64,000 bases of DNA, taken from Azadirachta indica. Its lineage: Eukaryota; Streptophyta; Magnoliopsida; Sapindales; Meliaceae. The position numbers and the translations under genes were made by a program. The stretch spans positions 14,216,350 through 14,280,349 of the forward strand of contig CM040452.1 of assembly GCA_022749755.1 (NCBI GenBank), read 5' to 3'. Below the pieces are notes generated by a model. The model saw only the letters and a program-made list of their open reading frames with translations. It was not told the DNA's origin and did not search any database. Position 1 is the first letter of the stretch, and every line of letters starts with the position of its first letter. Shown in pieces: positions 11,401 to 22,953 of this stretch.

Positions 11401-14345
11401 ATTTGTCTAATCAAGCACATATTGATTAAAGAAGCCACCAAAAGGAGTGAGTTCCCAATTGCTTACCCCAGTGCCACTGCAAGGAGCATCCAACAACACC
11501 CTATCAACAGTATTAAGACCTAAAACCTTGGGCAGCTGAAAAAGAAGAATAATCCAACGAAAAACATTACACATGTTGAGTGGATGCAATCAGTGCTCAT
11601 CCAAAAGCAATAAAGATCCAAACTACAATACACCTACCAAAGTTGTTTTATTATAAATGACTCTAACTTGCATAAAATAAAGGTTTTGCTATCAATTTTG
11701 TTTCCATTTGCAATGAATAAAACTACAACAGACATTAAGTGACTGACATTGCCTGTGATTAAATCCATGTGTCATCAATTTACAGAACAATAAGATCACC
11801 AAACAAAGATTTTCCAAGCTTAGGAACCAACTTGCTAAGAGTACCATGGGAAAAGGAGTTAAGTCTTGAATAACCTTAAAATACTGAACTTGTCACAATA
11901 TTACACTAAATTTAAGTTGAAGGTATGAGAAGCAAACCTCCTTCCCATCATAGTTACAAACAATGGTGTTAGTCACACCCATACGATGCAAATTTGCAGT
12001 TAAAGACTTGAGCCTTGGTCCCTTCATCTCATTTGCATAGATTAGTCCTGGGAAGAATTTAACAAGAACAGCATAGTATAAAATTGAAATAAGGAGCCTG
12101 TTTTTAATATTAAAAAATGAAGAATGAGAACATAAATGGTACTGGTTCCAGTAAGAGGTTATAACATGCATTGAACTAATTGTAATAAAATTTCTTTGGC
12201 GTAAAATATTGTCTATACTTGATATAAATATTTAACAGTCGACAAAATTAAAAGAAATGAATAAAATAAAAAAATAAAAAAAGAAATGAAAACACAACCA
12301 TGTCCGCACATAAACACAACTGAATCTTTCAAAGATTACCACATACCAGTATTTTTCATAAGAGCAGCAATGTACGTCGTTTTACCACCAGGTGCAGCAC
12401 TACAACAGATGTAAGTTATCATCAAAGAGGAAATAAAATGATAGTTGAACTGATGACCAAAGGGAACAATACAACATACACATATTAGAATAATGGAATA
12501 ACTTACGCCATATCAACAATTCGCTCTTTTTCCTGGGGAGCAAGGGCCATTACAGGCAGAAACGAGCTGGCACTTTGTAGCTGGCCAAAAAAAAAAAAAC
12601 GTGAGCTTAAGTACACCATACAGAAAATCAGAACTGCAATGAAATACCACAAAAATATGTGAAGAAATAAAAGTCCTCCTACCATGTAAAAACCAGCCAT
12701 ATACTCTGGTGTAGCACCAATTGGCACTTGAGAATCATATACAACCAAACCAACCTGCAATAACAGTATAAAGGTTCTTACATTCAGAAAATATTACATA
12801 GGATTTGAAAAAGGAATGTATGAACAAGATAATACAGGTAATACTTACCTTTGACCACTTGCTCAAGGGGTCTAAGTTTACTCCTCTGTTTATGAGAACA
12901 TCAGCCAAATCCCGTCTCCGTGTCTAACAAAAGACCGCCAACAAACAAATAAATAATTAATTCTATTGAGTGCAGGATATTGGGCAGAAGCAAGTACAAT
13001 AAATCACACATCACAGTGCAGCAATTTGAAAGTATAACATTACCTTTAAAGTGTTGGTTCTAAGACATATGGGTCGAGGCTTTTCAAAAGATTCAATAAG
13101 TTCCATAAGTTCAACAGGTGGAAACATCTGCCCAAAAAAAAGTGCAAAATTAATGCAAAAGGTAATAGTAGTAAAACCCCCACCCCTCAACAGGAAAAAG
13201 AAGGATAAAAGAAAAGAAATGAAAGGAAGGGCATATTAAAAGACAAGAGAAGGGTAATTGTATCAGACAATAATTGGAATAATTAATGATATACTACCTC
13301 CACCAAAACCCCAATTAGAAAATCATTGTAGCCATAGTATGAGGTCAAATCCACTTTAAGCTGCTGAACACATTCTTTTCTTGTTGTTCCCTTCTGACCC
13401 AAATCCTTAAAATTTGAAAGCACTCGGACAACTATAAGTAAATAAAAAAATTGGTTAATTGACTTGATATTTGAAAACAAATAAAATATTGAGAACAGTG
13501 AAGAAAGGGGAATATAACTCACTTTCTTTTATCCTCCTCTGAAGATTTGAAAGATCTGGAGGCCGTTGTTTCTCTTCTTCAAGTTCCTACATTATTAGGG
13601 AAATATTTGTTTTTTCAAAAAAAATAAAAAAAAAGCCATGGTTCTTCCACTTATTTACTGAGACTTATTTACTAAATATATACACAAGCACACAAAATTT
13701 TGATAAGTTAGGTATGGAAAAAAGAAAAGAAGAAAAGTTCCAGAGTTGATAAAAGACCTCCTTAGTTGGCAATCTGAATTCATCAGACTCTTCTTTAATA
13801 TTGAGCTGCATTTCTTCAAGAGCTTCTTCTTCTTCCCTTGCCCGTGCTTCATCGATAGCTCTTGACTTCTTCTCAATATCAGACACATCAGAATCCGAAT
13901 CTGAACCTGGATCTGAACCTGAATCAGATCTGGAATCTTTCTCTGCATCAACATGATGATTTCAAAACAGAACAAATAACATAATTCATGAAACAAAACC
14001 CTCCTATCAGAGAACTCAAATAGTGAATAAAAGAATAGAGACTATACACACTGGTAAAACCAGAATACCTTCAACGTCACTTCCTTGAAGAAAATCGTTA
14101 GCAAGGGGATCATCTCCATCCGAAAATAGTTCAGAACCAGCATCTGAACCAGATTCTTCCCCTTCATCCTCAAATTCTTGGGGCTCTTTTACTTCTTCGT
14201 TTGCAATATCAGAACCTGAATCATCAGAAATTTCTTCTTTCTCGCGTCGTTTTTCAATAGACATATCATTCTTTTTCTGCTTCTTTTTTGCTGGGCCCTT
14301 CTGCAATTTTGTTGCCTTCTTCTTATTAAATGTAGCAGGTGCCAT
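8433..14345 (-). CDS. NOP2: NOP2/NSUN1-type 25S rRNA (cytosine-C5)-methyltransferase
   Basis: Nucleolar methyltransferase expected to place m5C on large-subunit rRNA and to support 60S assembly. Seventeen coding exons: 14345-14069, 13942-13758, 13586-13523, 13431-13298, 13127-13044, 12923-12849, 12754-12683, 12580-12507, 12399-12347, 12047-11938, 11535-11467, 11377-11303, 9996-9904, 9786-9707, 9621-9522, 8997-8732 and 8517-8433, giving 631 residues in phase throughout. Residues 1 to about 155 are a Lys- and Asp/Glu/Ser-rich nucleolar-type tail. The RCMT fold follows, with the SAM-binding AAPGGKT (about 323-329), DAPCSGTG (392-399, with the PC-motif Cys about 395) and STCSI (TC-motif nucleophile Cys about 449). 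The C-terminus is again basic and low-complexity. A 3' splice acceptor directly before the ATG points to a 5'-UTR intron, with the leader near 15000-15060. Intron 12 holds a Mutator-like element. Confidence 0.93.
10099..11076. mobile_element. Non-autonomous Mutator-like element (MULE/MITE) in NOP2-like intron 12
   Basis: The element is about 978 bp and is bounded by a perfect 9-bp direct repeat, TAAAATGAA, at 10090-10098 and 11077-11085. Its ends are long inverted repeats: the left end starts GGCAAATTGATGG and the reverse complement of the right end starts GGGAAATTGACGG. Similarity continues for roughly 110-135 bp through alternating blocks of CCCCCTG and ACGACAGA. The right repeat has one extra internal block. 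No transposase reading frame is visible. A 9-bp target duplication plus long terminal inverted repeats is the standard mark of Mutator-superfamily elements. It sits inside an intron and leaves flanking splice sites intact. Confidence 0.85.
10261..10920. repeat. Internal tandem duplication inside the Mutator-like element
   Basis: Two head-to-tail copies, about 10261-10596 and 10597-10920, each begin GCATTACCCACTCACC and end near AAAATGACCAAA. They differ by scattered substitutions and small indels. Both contain pyrimidine-rich and then GA-rich stretches. The duplication makes up most of the interior of the element and has no recognisable coding function. Confidence 0.85.
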
Positions 14346-15023
14346 TACAGCTGCCAGGAAGAAGAAATTCCAACTTAACACTAAAAAAGTAATTACTATA
14401 AACAATAAATGTTAATTCAACCTTCAAACAACAGGTTTCAAAATTATAATACAAATATAGTCAAACATATCACAGAAAAATCCCACTTCAACGAGTCTGG
14501 CACAACCACTTTGGCTGGACAAGCTGGACTAGCTTAAACACAGATTTTGTGTAACTCTTCCAAGTTCCCTGCTCCTCTCTAATCAACCAAACAAATGCAC
14601 ATTCAAAGCACAGTTCGAAACTCTTCAACTAAAACTCTAGAATCCTTAGAAACTCAATATTAGGCATAAGGCAAACACCCATGCATAAATGAAACCAAAA
14701 ACAACAAATTCAAGGAAAGAAGGCATTTTTTGATCACTTTTATCCCACAGAAAATAGTAAATTTTCATATTACACATACACATAATTAATCGGAGTTAAA
14801 CCTTAAAACTAGCTACAAAATTATGAGTAAAAACAAAAAGGGCTTCACTGTATAAAAATTAAGTAACACATAACTAGCATTTCAAACCACTAAATTAATG
14901 GAACATGAACACCTCAATTGATAAATATAACATATGGGCACGCATGAAAACATGTAAAGATAAGATATTCACTTGATGTTATTCAAAAGAGAGAGACTTA
15001 TGCAGCTTCTTCGTCGACGGCCG

Positions 15024-15037
15024 GGGTTTAGGGTTTA
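15024..15037 (-). promoter_or_regulatory. Telo-box in NOP2-like leader/promoter
   Basis: The plus strand reads GGGGTTTAGGGTTTA; on the coding strand this gives tandem AAACCCTA. It lies about 690 bases 5' of the start codon, but near the likely transcription start if the leader intron is real. It matches the element seen upstream of the RPAC1-like gene. Confidence 0.55.
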
Positions 15038-15137
15038 TCAGAGAGAGAGGGAGAGAAGCGAAAAAGCGAAGAAGCGAGGGAGCAAGAAAGAGCATAAATT
15101 GAACGTAACCCGGTTGTAAACACTGGGTTGTAAACAC

Positions 15138-15183
15138 TGGGCTTTAACTTGAGCCAACCTAGGAAGCATTTTGGTTTTGGGCT
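15138..15183. promoter_or_regulatory. Two site-II-like TGGGCT motifs upstream of NOP2-like gene
   Basis: TGGGCT occurs at 15138-15143 and 15178-15183, about 100-150 bases beyond the telo-box. In plant ribosomal-protein and cell-cycle genes, TGGGCY (site II, TCP-bound) often pairs with a telo-box. The pairing is visible here; binding is inferred. The first motif overlaps a short direct repeat, GGTTGTAAACACTG, at 15112-15125 and 15126-15139. Confidence 0.4.
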
Positions 15184-16094
15184 GAGCTGCGCTGGATTTC
15201 TATTTCTCTACCTGTGAGCTAAAATCATAAGACGGCTTGTCGTTGATATTATTGCTTTTGTCGTCATGATAATAAGGAAAAAACGACTTTTCGTTGGCAT
15301 GAAAATATGACAAACGCAGTGTCATTCATCTTCCAATAGGTTCTTTTATCAATAATTTAAGACTGTATATCATTTTACTAACAGAAAATTTCTCTACTAG
15401 CATGAGCAATAAGTTCTTAAACAAGATGACATAATTGGAATAAAAGTTTCACATTAGTTTTTAAAAAAATTAAAATAAGATGTGAATTTTTTGTAATTTT
15501 TAATTAATATAGTACATAACATGGTATTCATTAATTTATTATTGTTATTTAATTATATATTAATAAATAAATAAATAAATAAAAAAAGAATTTTGCTCTT
15601 CATCAAGGGAATTGTAGTTGTCCAGTCGTGGGTCTATGAGCCTGGAAAGATGGATAGAATAAATATGTGGCGTATAATAGATACTGAGAAGTGCCACCAA
15701 ATTTATGGGTAGAGAATGAACTTCGTATCTGAACCTTGTAAAGTATAATGTTATTATCAATATTTTGAAATGTCAATATTTAGGGTTGATTTAGTACATT
15801 GGATAAGTTGTAAGATAGAATTATTTTGTTAAATTAATTTGAAATGTCAATATCTTGTTTGATGAATGCAATAAGTTATCTCACTCATTTAATTTTTTTA
15901 AAATTAATTTTAATTAACCTGGTCAAGTCACGTACCACAACTAAAAACAGTAAAATACTATGGTGTTAGTTCAGTATAATCCTATCCTATTCTATCCTGT
16001 CGAGTTCTATCCAATCCAGTTCAGGAAAACAGACTCCATGCAACCAAATTCCTTGTCGCCGCGCCTTTTTCGAAGATTTTATCAGAAAGTTTTA

Positions 16095-19067
16095 CTAAAA
16101 AGGAGGACAACCCTCGACGTGAATTCCAGGAGCTGTAGGACATTTAGCCAATGGACAATGATCACTGGTATCTAAACCCCACCAAGATGGACCAAAAACG
16201 CCATTAGTTTGAAGAGCAAAGTAGATCATAACTCCCATGAAAGCAATTCCAGCATCCAGGGCACCTGACATAATATAAGCATGCCTAGCCCACCAGCTTT
16301 TGTATTTATTGTAAATGTAATAGTTGAAGAATATTCCAACAGCTCCCCAGCTCAAATAGTGAACAGATTTAGCTGGTGGCATTCCAGCTGTAGCTGCAAA
16401 GATAATGGGGACGTGAATATTCCTGATCCATGTTTTCTTCGGGTATTTTTGCGAAAGCAGCCATACTGGAAATGGTGCAAGAAATCCAATTAGGAAGAAC
16501 CAGTTCATTTGTGGGTAAACACCTTCTTTTGTGAACATTTTTCCAGGACCTATAACACCCCAGATGATTGATGCACTGTAAAAAACATCATCTCCAGGAC
16601 ATGTCCATGGACTCCCTTCTGGCAAAGCCGAGATGTCACAGATGTCCTTGACGGAAGTGAGAAGCCACCATGCTGTGCCGAAGTAGACCGATGAAGCAAC
16701 TATTGTTCCGACTAACTGATTATGTCAATTCAAAAATTAATAAAGTTATGTTGACAACAAGAATATTCTTAACTAAAACTTGAAAATGGCGATGTCACCT
16801 GAACAATGAACATAGATTTAGGAGGGATCTTCATATAGTGGCCTAATTTGAAGTCTGCAAGAAAACTGAGAGCTTGTGACATGCTGATATAGCCATAGGT
16901 CTTGAAAGCCACGTTTGCAACAGGCTTTCCAGGATATATATACCCAATAATCAACTCAGTAATCACATTTAGCCCAGGTTGCTGCAACAGTAAACATTTG
17001 TAAACATTTATGAACATTTATAAATATGCAGGTGCACCAACAAAATAAATCAAACTAGGGTAATGAAAAAATTAATTGCCTGGTTTGTAGTGGCTGTAAT
17101 TATTCCCATGGGTAAGGTGAAAAATAGGGCAATGACACAGCAAAGTAAAAGTCCCCACCAGGGAAGTTGCAGTACTTTTTCAAAACCTTCACAAGCATAG
17201 AGGGAAAGAGCCACTGTTATAACCAAGATAGCCTGAAACCACCACTGGGGAACTGCATCATAGTTCTTCTTCATCAGTCTTGTATGAATATCGCCATGCT
17301 TATTATTTCCCACTGAACTTGTTTTCTTCCACATTTCCCAAATGCTTCTGCTCAAGAAAACGGAAGAAGCTTACAACAAAGTATTTAGCTAATTGAATTG
17401 AAGATTTGAAGTCAGAATTAAAAAAGAAAAAATGGTTTCCGTACTTTCCATCAAAGAGAGCAACATGAGTAAGAGAAGCCGTCAATGTGGAAAAGCTCAG
17501 CCCGTAGATGAAGGCGAAGAGGACACTTAGATAGAGTTTGCTGTAGTTACTATAGGCGTCAACGTTGAGATCGAAAGTTTTTTTATTGAGAATTCGATTA
17601 ACATCATATTTTTTACCATCATAGTCAAAAGTATTAGAACTTAAAATAGGAAATCGTTTGGCGTCAAATATATCACTCCAGTAAGAAATTGGAAGAAGAA
17701 CATAGACAACTAAGCCAAATCCAGCTAACACATTGAGAATGGCAAATAATGGTGTAGCTAAAGGACTTCCCAAGAAGCTAGCAATAGTAGACCAATCAAG
17801 GCCAATAGAGCCAACTCCGAGACCATTCAGGCCTGAACCAATCTGTTGAGCTGTGACCGAATTTTTCCATATCCAGCAGACAAAGGAGAGAGCAGTAAGG
17901 GAAGGGAAAAGAAATCCAGGCAGGATATAATAAGCGAAGCTCGATACAAACACCATGAAAAAGAATTGTAGTCTGGTAAGTCCTCCCCTTGGTCTCTTCT
18001 CTTTTTCATGTAGTGCCCTGAATAGAGAGACTTGAACCAGGTTTGCAGGCCACCACATGTACGGAGAATCAACCAAGTATTTTCTGAATAAACCAGCCCA
18101 ACCATAACCAAGCAACTGAATTATCAACAAGAAATAAATACATAAATAAATAAAGTTATAATCTTTTCCTTGTTACAATGAACTGCAAAATTGATATTTG
18201 TTGTCATAATTTCTTTATAATAAGCAATATTAAATATTTAAGGTATGTTTATAATTGCTGTATTTTTAGTTTAATCTATATTTTAGTTTAATTTTAAAAG
18301 TATGGTAGTTAAAATATTTGTTAAACATCTACTTTTGTTAAACAGGTAGTGTTGATGGTTAGTTATGCAATTTCAGATTTATTAAAATATTTGGTATGTC
18401 TACCTGAGTAGTTTGTGCAAGCAACAAGGCTGCTACTGGATGCAGACTTCTTTTATAAAAAGCCTTGAGGATTGTAATAATATGGACGGCATAAACACCA
18501 CCAGCTCCACAGCTAGCAAAAATGGTGATCAACACATGTTCTTTCATATTGAAAGGTCCTGGATTGAATGAAAATGTGAAGTTTGTGAAGGGAACACGAT
18601 ATTCTTTTGTTGGAAGAGTTGCAGCCATGAGTTTTCCCGTCGGAAGAACAAGAATCTGAGCTGAAACTGAACTAACAGTAAGTTGATTCTGGCGAAACCC
18701 GAAAAACCTGTTTAAAAAAGCAAGAAGGCAACATGATGATATCCCCAGAACCCATGTTCTGAATGTTAAAACTGGTTGTGTAGGATCATCAGTTATTGGA
18801 ACTGTAAGCCTCACTTGCTCAATCGGGTTATCATCAATTTCTTCATCCCCTGCATCAAAAGTTTGACAACATTACATTAACCATTTTCATACAATCACAT
18901 TTTGCATATCTCTAATACGAAATTCAAGAAATTTCAGATGAATTATGAAGCCATTAGTTTATCTGGAAAATATCATTAAACAGAAATAATATGTTACCAG
19001 AAATGTCGATAGATTTATCGGAGGATTTCAATTGAGGCACGCCATTGTCAAGAACATTACTTGACAT
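16095..19067 (-). CDS. Oligopeptide transporter (OPT family, PT clade), gene A
   Basis: Multi-pass membrane protein expected to import small peptides or peptide-like chelates with protons at the plasma membrane. Six exons: 19067-18998, 18849-18404, 18115-17445, 17347-17080, 16981-16799 and 16715-16095, giving 752 residues. Family motifs visible are [26 protein letters not shown]-like hydrophobic helices, the [11 protein letters not shown] segment and KIPPKSMF (the KIPPR-type motif). The C-terminus has the Cys-rich [14 protein letters not shown] segment. Length matches family members (about 730-760). Unlike genes B, D and E it lacks the intron between VSLF and RALHE. The donor of the fourth intron is CAG|GCAATT, a GC donor where gene B has GT. 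It heads a minus-strand pair with gene B, about 0.8 kb apart. A TATA-like box lies about 65 bases upstream. It resembles OPT1/OPT5-type proteins; the substrate is unknown. Confidence 0.92.
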
Positions 19068-19132
19068 TGTTGTTGTTCCTGAGACAGAATGGCGGCCCCT
19101 CAACGGAACTTTTGGCAAGGGAAAAAAATTTA

Positions 19133-19140
19133 TATTTATA
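19133..19140 (-). promoter_or_regulatory. TATA box of OPT gene A
   Basis: The plus strand TATTTATA is TATAAATA on the coding strand, 65-75 bases upstream of the start codon. That spacing would leave a short leader of about 35 bases. Confidence 0.45.
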
Positions 19141-19854
19141 TGCTTTCATGGTTTCCTTGTTTTAAGGCTATTCTTCCCTATTCTGTGGTGCAGAATTCCT
19201 GCTTGTTACAGACTGTACAAGCACAGGCCTTTTTATGACAATGAGCGGTTTTCATGCCTTAAATCTGCATGGTCCTGCAAGCAAATCTAAATATAGTTTA
19301 CTTCTTACATAAATTTTTTTGGTTTAAATTACTTGGAGATAAGGATTGACTCTTGAATTTGTTATGTATCTTGCTAAGATTACCATCCATGTTCTTTCTC
19401 AAGTTTGTTGCCTAATTACCAAATCAAAAACTCAAAAAAAAAAAAAAAGATAATAATAATAATAAAAAAGTGGAAATTACAGGAATGGAAATTCTATATA
19501 TGTGATTTGGCACCAGTCATGTGCGAACACTCTATCTTATGATTAATATATAAAATTAAGTAGCATCACTCATTAATTACAATACAATGTTATTAGAACT
19601 TTTTATATATAATATAATTGATTATAAGAGAAGCGCTGTGGAGTAGCCATTTTGAAATGCTAAGAAATTTTTAACTACAAAATTAATTAAAAAAAAAAAA
19701 GCTAAATGTACAGCATTCCTTCTGCAATATGAGGCTGACATTTGGAGCAAATAATTTATACAGCTAAGTTTAGTAATTATTATTTGAAAAATGCAGCCAA
19801 CAATTCTTCACAAATTAAATGCTGATTCATTAACTATGGGGACTTCTCAAGCAG
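19141..19854. other. Spacer between OPT genes A and B
   Basis: Contains the upstream region of gene A and the 3' flank of gene B. A short motif (19251-19269, TTCATGCCTTAAATCTGCA) recurs upstream of gene B. An A-rich tract and AAT repeats occupy 19435-19470. No gene was seen. Confidence 0.55.
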
Positions 19855-22800
19855 TCAAAGCACAGGGCATCCTTCAATCTTAATTCCTGGAGCTGTAGGG
19901 CATTTTGCCAATGGACAATGATCAGTGCTATCCAAACCCCACCATTCCGGACCAAAAATATCATGAGATTGAAGTGCAAAATAAAGGAAAACTCCCATGA
20001 ATGCAACTCCAGCATCCAAAGCTGCTGATAAAATGTAGGTATGTCGTGCCCACCATCCCTTGAACCTTCTGTAAACATAGTAGTTGAAGAAAATTCCAAC
20101 TGCTCCCCAACTCAAATAGTGCACAGCTCTAGCTGGTGGCATGGATCCTGTCCCTCCAAAAATAATGGGCATGTGAATCAGCTTGATCCATTTTTGGTCA
20201 GGGAATTTGCGCGAAAGAAACCATACTGGAACTGGTGCGAGTAAGCCTATTAGGAAGAACCAGTTCATTGCCAGGTACACGCCTTCTTTTGTGAACATCT
20301 TTCCTGGACCTACAACCCCCCAAATGATTGAAGCACTGTAGAAAACATCATCACCGGGACATGTCCATGGACTCCCCTGGGGAAGCGAAGATGGGTCACA
20401 GATGTATTCAACTGTTGTCAGAAGCCACCATGCTGTGCCAAAATAGACAGCTGAAGCAACAATTGTTCCGACCAGCTGTTTGTGCAAATTAATGGAAAAA
20501 ATACATATCAGTGATTTATAATTGCAAAACAGGAATCATCATAATTTCCAACACTTGCCTGAACAATAAACATGGACTTAGGAGGGATTTTCATATAGTG
20601 TCCTAATTTGAAATCTGCAAGAAAACTGAGAGCTTGTGACATGCTGATGTAGCCATAGGTCTTGAAAGCTACATTTGCAAGAGGCTTCCCTGGATACATA
20701 TACCCGATAATCAACTCTGTTATCACATTCAACCCCGGTTGCTGCATATTGACAAATTGTTTATATTCTCGAGCAATTGCTTCTGTGGAAAAGAATTTTA
20801 AAGCAGAATGTCTACTTCTGCACATGAATGATCATACCTGGTTTGTGGTGGCTTGAATTATGCCAATAGGTAATGTAAAGAATAGAGCAATAACACAAGA
20901 TAGTAAAATTCCCCACCATGGGAGTTGAAGTTGCTTGTTAAAGCCTTCACAGGCAAAGATAGAAAGGGCCACTGTTGAAATCAAGATAGCATGGAACCAC
21001 CATTGAGGTACTGTTTCATAGTTCTTTTTCATTATTCTTGTGTGCACATCACCAAACTTGTCTCGTACTGCAGATTGTGTTCGCCTCCACATTCGCCAAA
21101 TGTCTCTATTAATTTTTTTTCAAAGCAGAAAGGAAGAAAATCATGCAAATATCATTAACTGAAAAGATTTCTTGTGAGAAAAGGAAATAAATTTCAAACA
21201 ATTACGTATTGTTAAACATCTTACTTTCCGTCAAAGAGAGCAACATGAGAAATAGTAGCCGTCAAAGTTGCAAAGCTCAACCCATACATGAAGGCAAAGA
21301 AGGGAGCAAGGTAGAGTTTGCTGTAATTATTATAGGAAGCTTGATCAAGATCAAAGTTTGCCTTATTGAGGATTCGGGAAATATTGTAAGGCTGACCAGA
21401 ATAGTCGAATGTGTGAGAAGTGAAAATGGGGAATCGCTTAGCTTCATATGAATTAGTCCAGTAAGCAATGGGGACAAGGACATAGAGAACTAAGATAAAC
21501 CCAATTAGTACATTGATAATGGCAAACAATGGTGTGGCTAAGGGACTTCCCAAGAATCCAGCAACAGTAGACCAGTCAAGGCCAAAGGAGCCAACGCCTA
21601 GGCCATTGAGGCCTGCACCAATCTGATGAGCTGTAATTGAGTGCTTCCATATCCAGCAAAGAAAAGAGAGAGCAGATAGAGTAGGGAAAAGATAGCCTGG
21701 CAGAACATAATAAGCAAAGCTTGATGCAAAAACCATGGAAAAGAATTGCAGCCTGGTAAGCCCTCCTCTTGGTCTCTTCTCTTTCTCATGTAATGCCCTG
21801 TAATTTACATGTATATCTTGTAATTATGAGAAAGTAAACCCTTGGAAGTATATTTTTTTTCGATATGGAAAAGATATAAATACCTGAATAGAGAGACTTG
21901 GACCAAGTTTGCTGGCCACCACATGTAGGGAGAATCAACAAGGTATTTTCTGAACAAACCAGCCCAGCCATAACCAAGCAACTGAATTTCATCAAACAGT
22001 CTCATTAATTATGAATATCTGTCGCTTTTGCATAATCACACGTATTATTCAGTGACAAACGGGAATTTATGCAACAAATTTACCTGAGTAGTTTGTGCCA
22101 GCAACATAGCTGCAACAGGGTTCAAGGGTCTCTTATAGAAAGCCTTGACAATAGTAATAATATAAACTGCATAGACACCGCCTGCTCCACAGTTGGCGAA
22201 AATGGTGATCAGCACATGTTCTTTCAAATTGAAAGGTCCCGGATTCAGTGAAAATGACCTTTTTGTGAATGGAACCCGAATTGGTTCTGATGGAAGCGTT
22301 GCAGCCATTAGCTTTCCCAAAGGGAGAACAATAATTTGTGCGGAAATTGAACCAATACTCAGCTGATTTTGCCGAAATCCAAAGAATTTGTTCAAGAAAG
22401 AAAGAACAACGCATGAGACTATCCCAAGAAACCATGTTCGAAATGTTAAGGCCGGTTGAGAAGGATCATCAGTAATTGGAACTGTGAGCCTTACTTGCTC
22501 AATAGGACTATCGTTCACCTCTTCATCTCCTGCACGAGCAAAACAATAGCTCATTAAAATGGGATAACAGATAACATCAAAAAAAATGTCAATCCTAATG
22601 TTTTGATGCATTCCCTTTTATTATTGTTTTTAATTTTGGCAACACCAAAAGCAGTGTATGATAAAACGGATCCCACAAGTTTCCTGACGGTTAAAGTTGT
22701 AAAAAAGACAACAGATTTTTTAACGCAAAGAAAATAATAATAAAATGAATCTCTTATGAGTTTATGTATATGAACATGAAAACATGTAGATCAGCACAGT

Positions 22801-22910
22801 AGGGAGAAAAGATGGATAGAGGTGTATATACCGATCACTTTGATATCATTTTGAATTTTTTCCAGTGACATAGCTTGAGGGACAATATCATCATCGGCAT
22901 AACCCCCCAT
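19855..22910 (-). CDS. Oligopeptide transporter (OPT family, PT clade), gene B
   Basis: Paralogue of genes A, D and E. Seven exons: 22910-22832, 22529-22084, 21981-21884, 21797-21225, 21105-20838, 20741-20559 and 20475-19855, giving 755 residues with all junctions in phase. It shows the [10 protein letters not shown] and KIPPKSMF family motifs, repeated hydrophobic helices, and the [14 protein letters not shown] tail ending in GCPVL. The N-terminal cytosolic leader ([12 protein letters not shown]) differs from the other copies. The sixth intron starts CAG|GCAAGT, the consensus of the rare GC-AG class; the equivalent introns of A, D and E start with GT. It is expected to be a proton-coupled peptide or peptide-like transporter; the substrate cannot be read from sequence. 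Confidence 0.93.
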
Positions 22911-22942
22911 ATTTCTCTTTGACAACAAAATCGCAGTCCCTC

Positions 22943-22950
22943 AATATATA
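22943..22950 (-). promoter_or_regulatory. Possible TATA box of OPT gene B
   Basis: AATATATA on the plus strand gives TATATATT on the coding strand, 33-40 bases before the start codon. This is close for a leader, so the true start of transcription may use another box. Confidence 0.3.
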
Positions 22951-22953
22951 TTT

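Larger units (their letters stand above)
14346..16094. other. NOP2-like 5' leader, leader intron and upstream intergenic DNA
   Basis: Bases 14346 to about 14990 read as an intron of the 5' UTR: the coding exon is preceded directly by a CAG acceptor, and the leader-like sequence with a telo-box lies near 15000-15060. Upstream are two TGGGCT motifs. The remainder (15200-16094) is AT-rich spacer that also contains the 3' flank of OPT gene A. No further gene was recognised. Confidence 0.6.
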
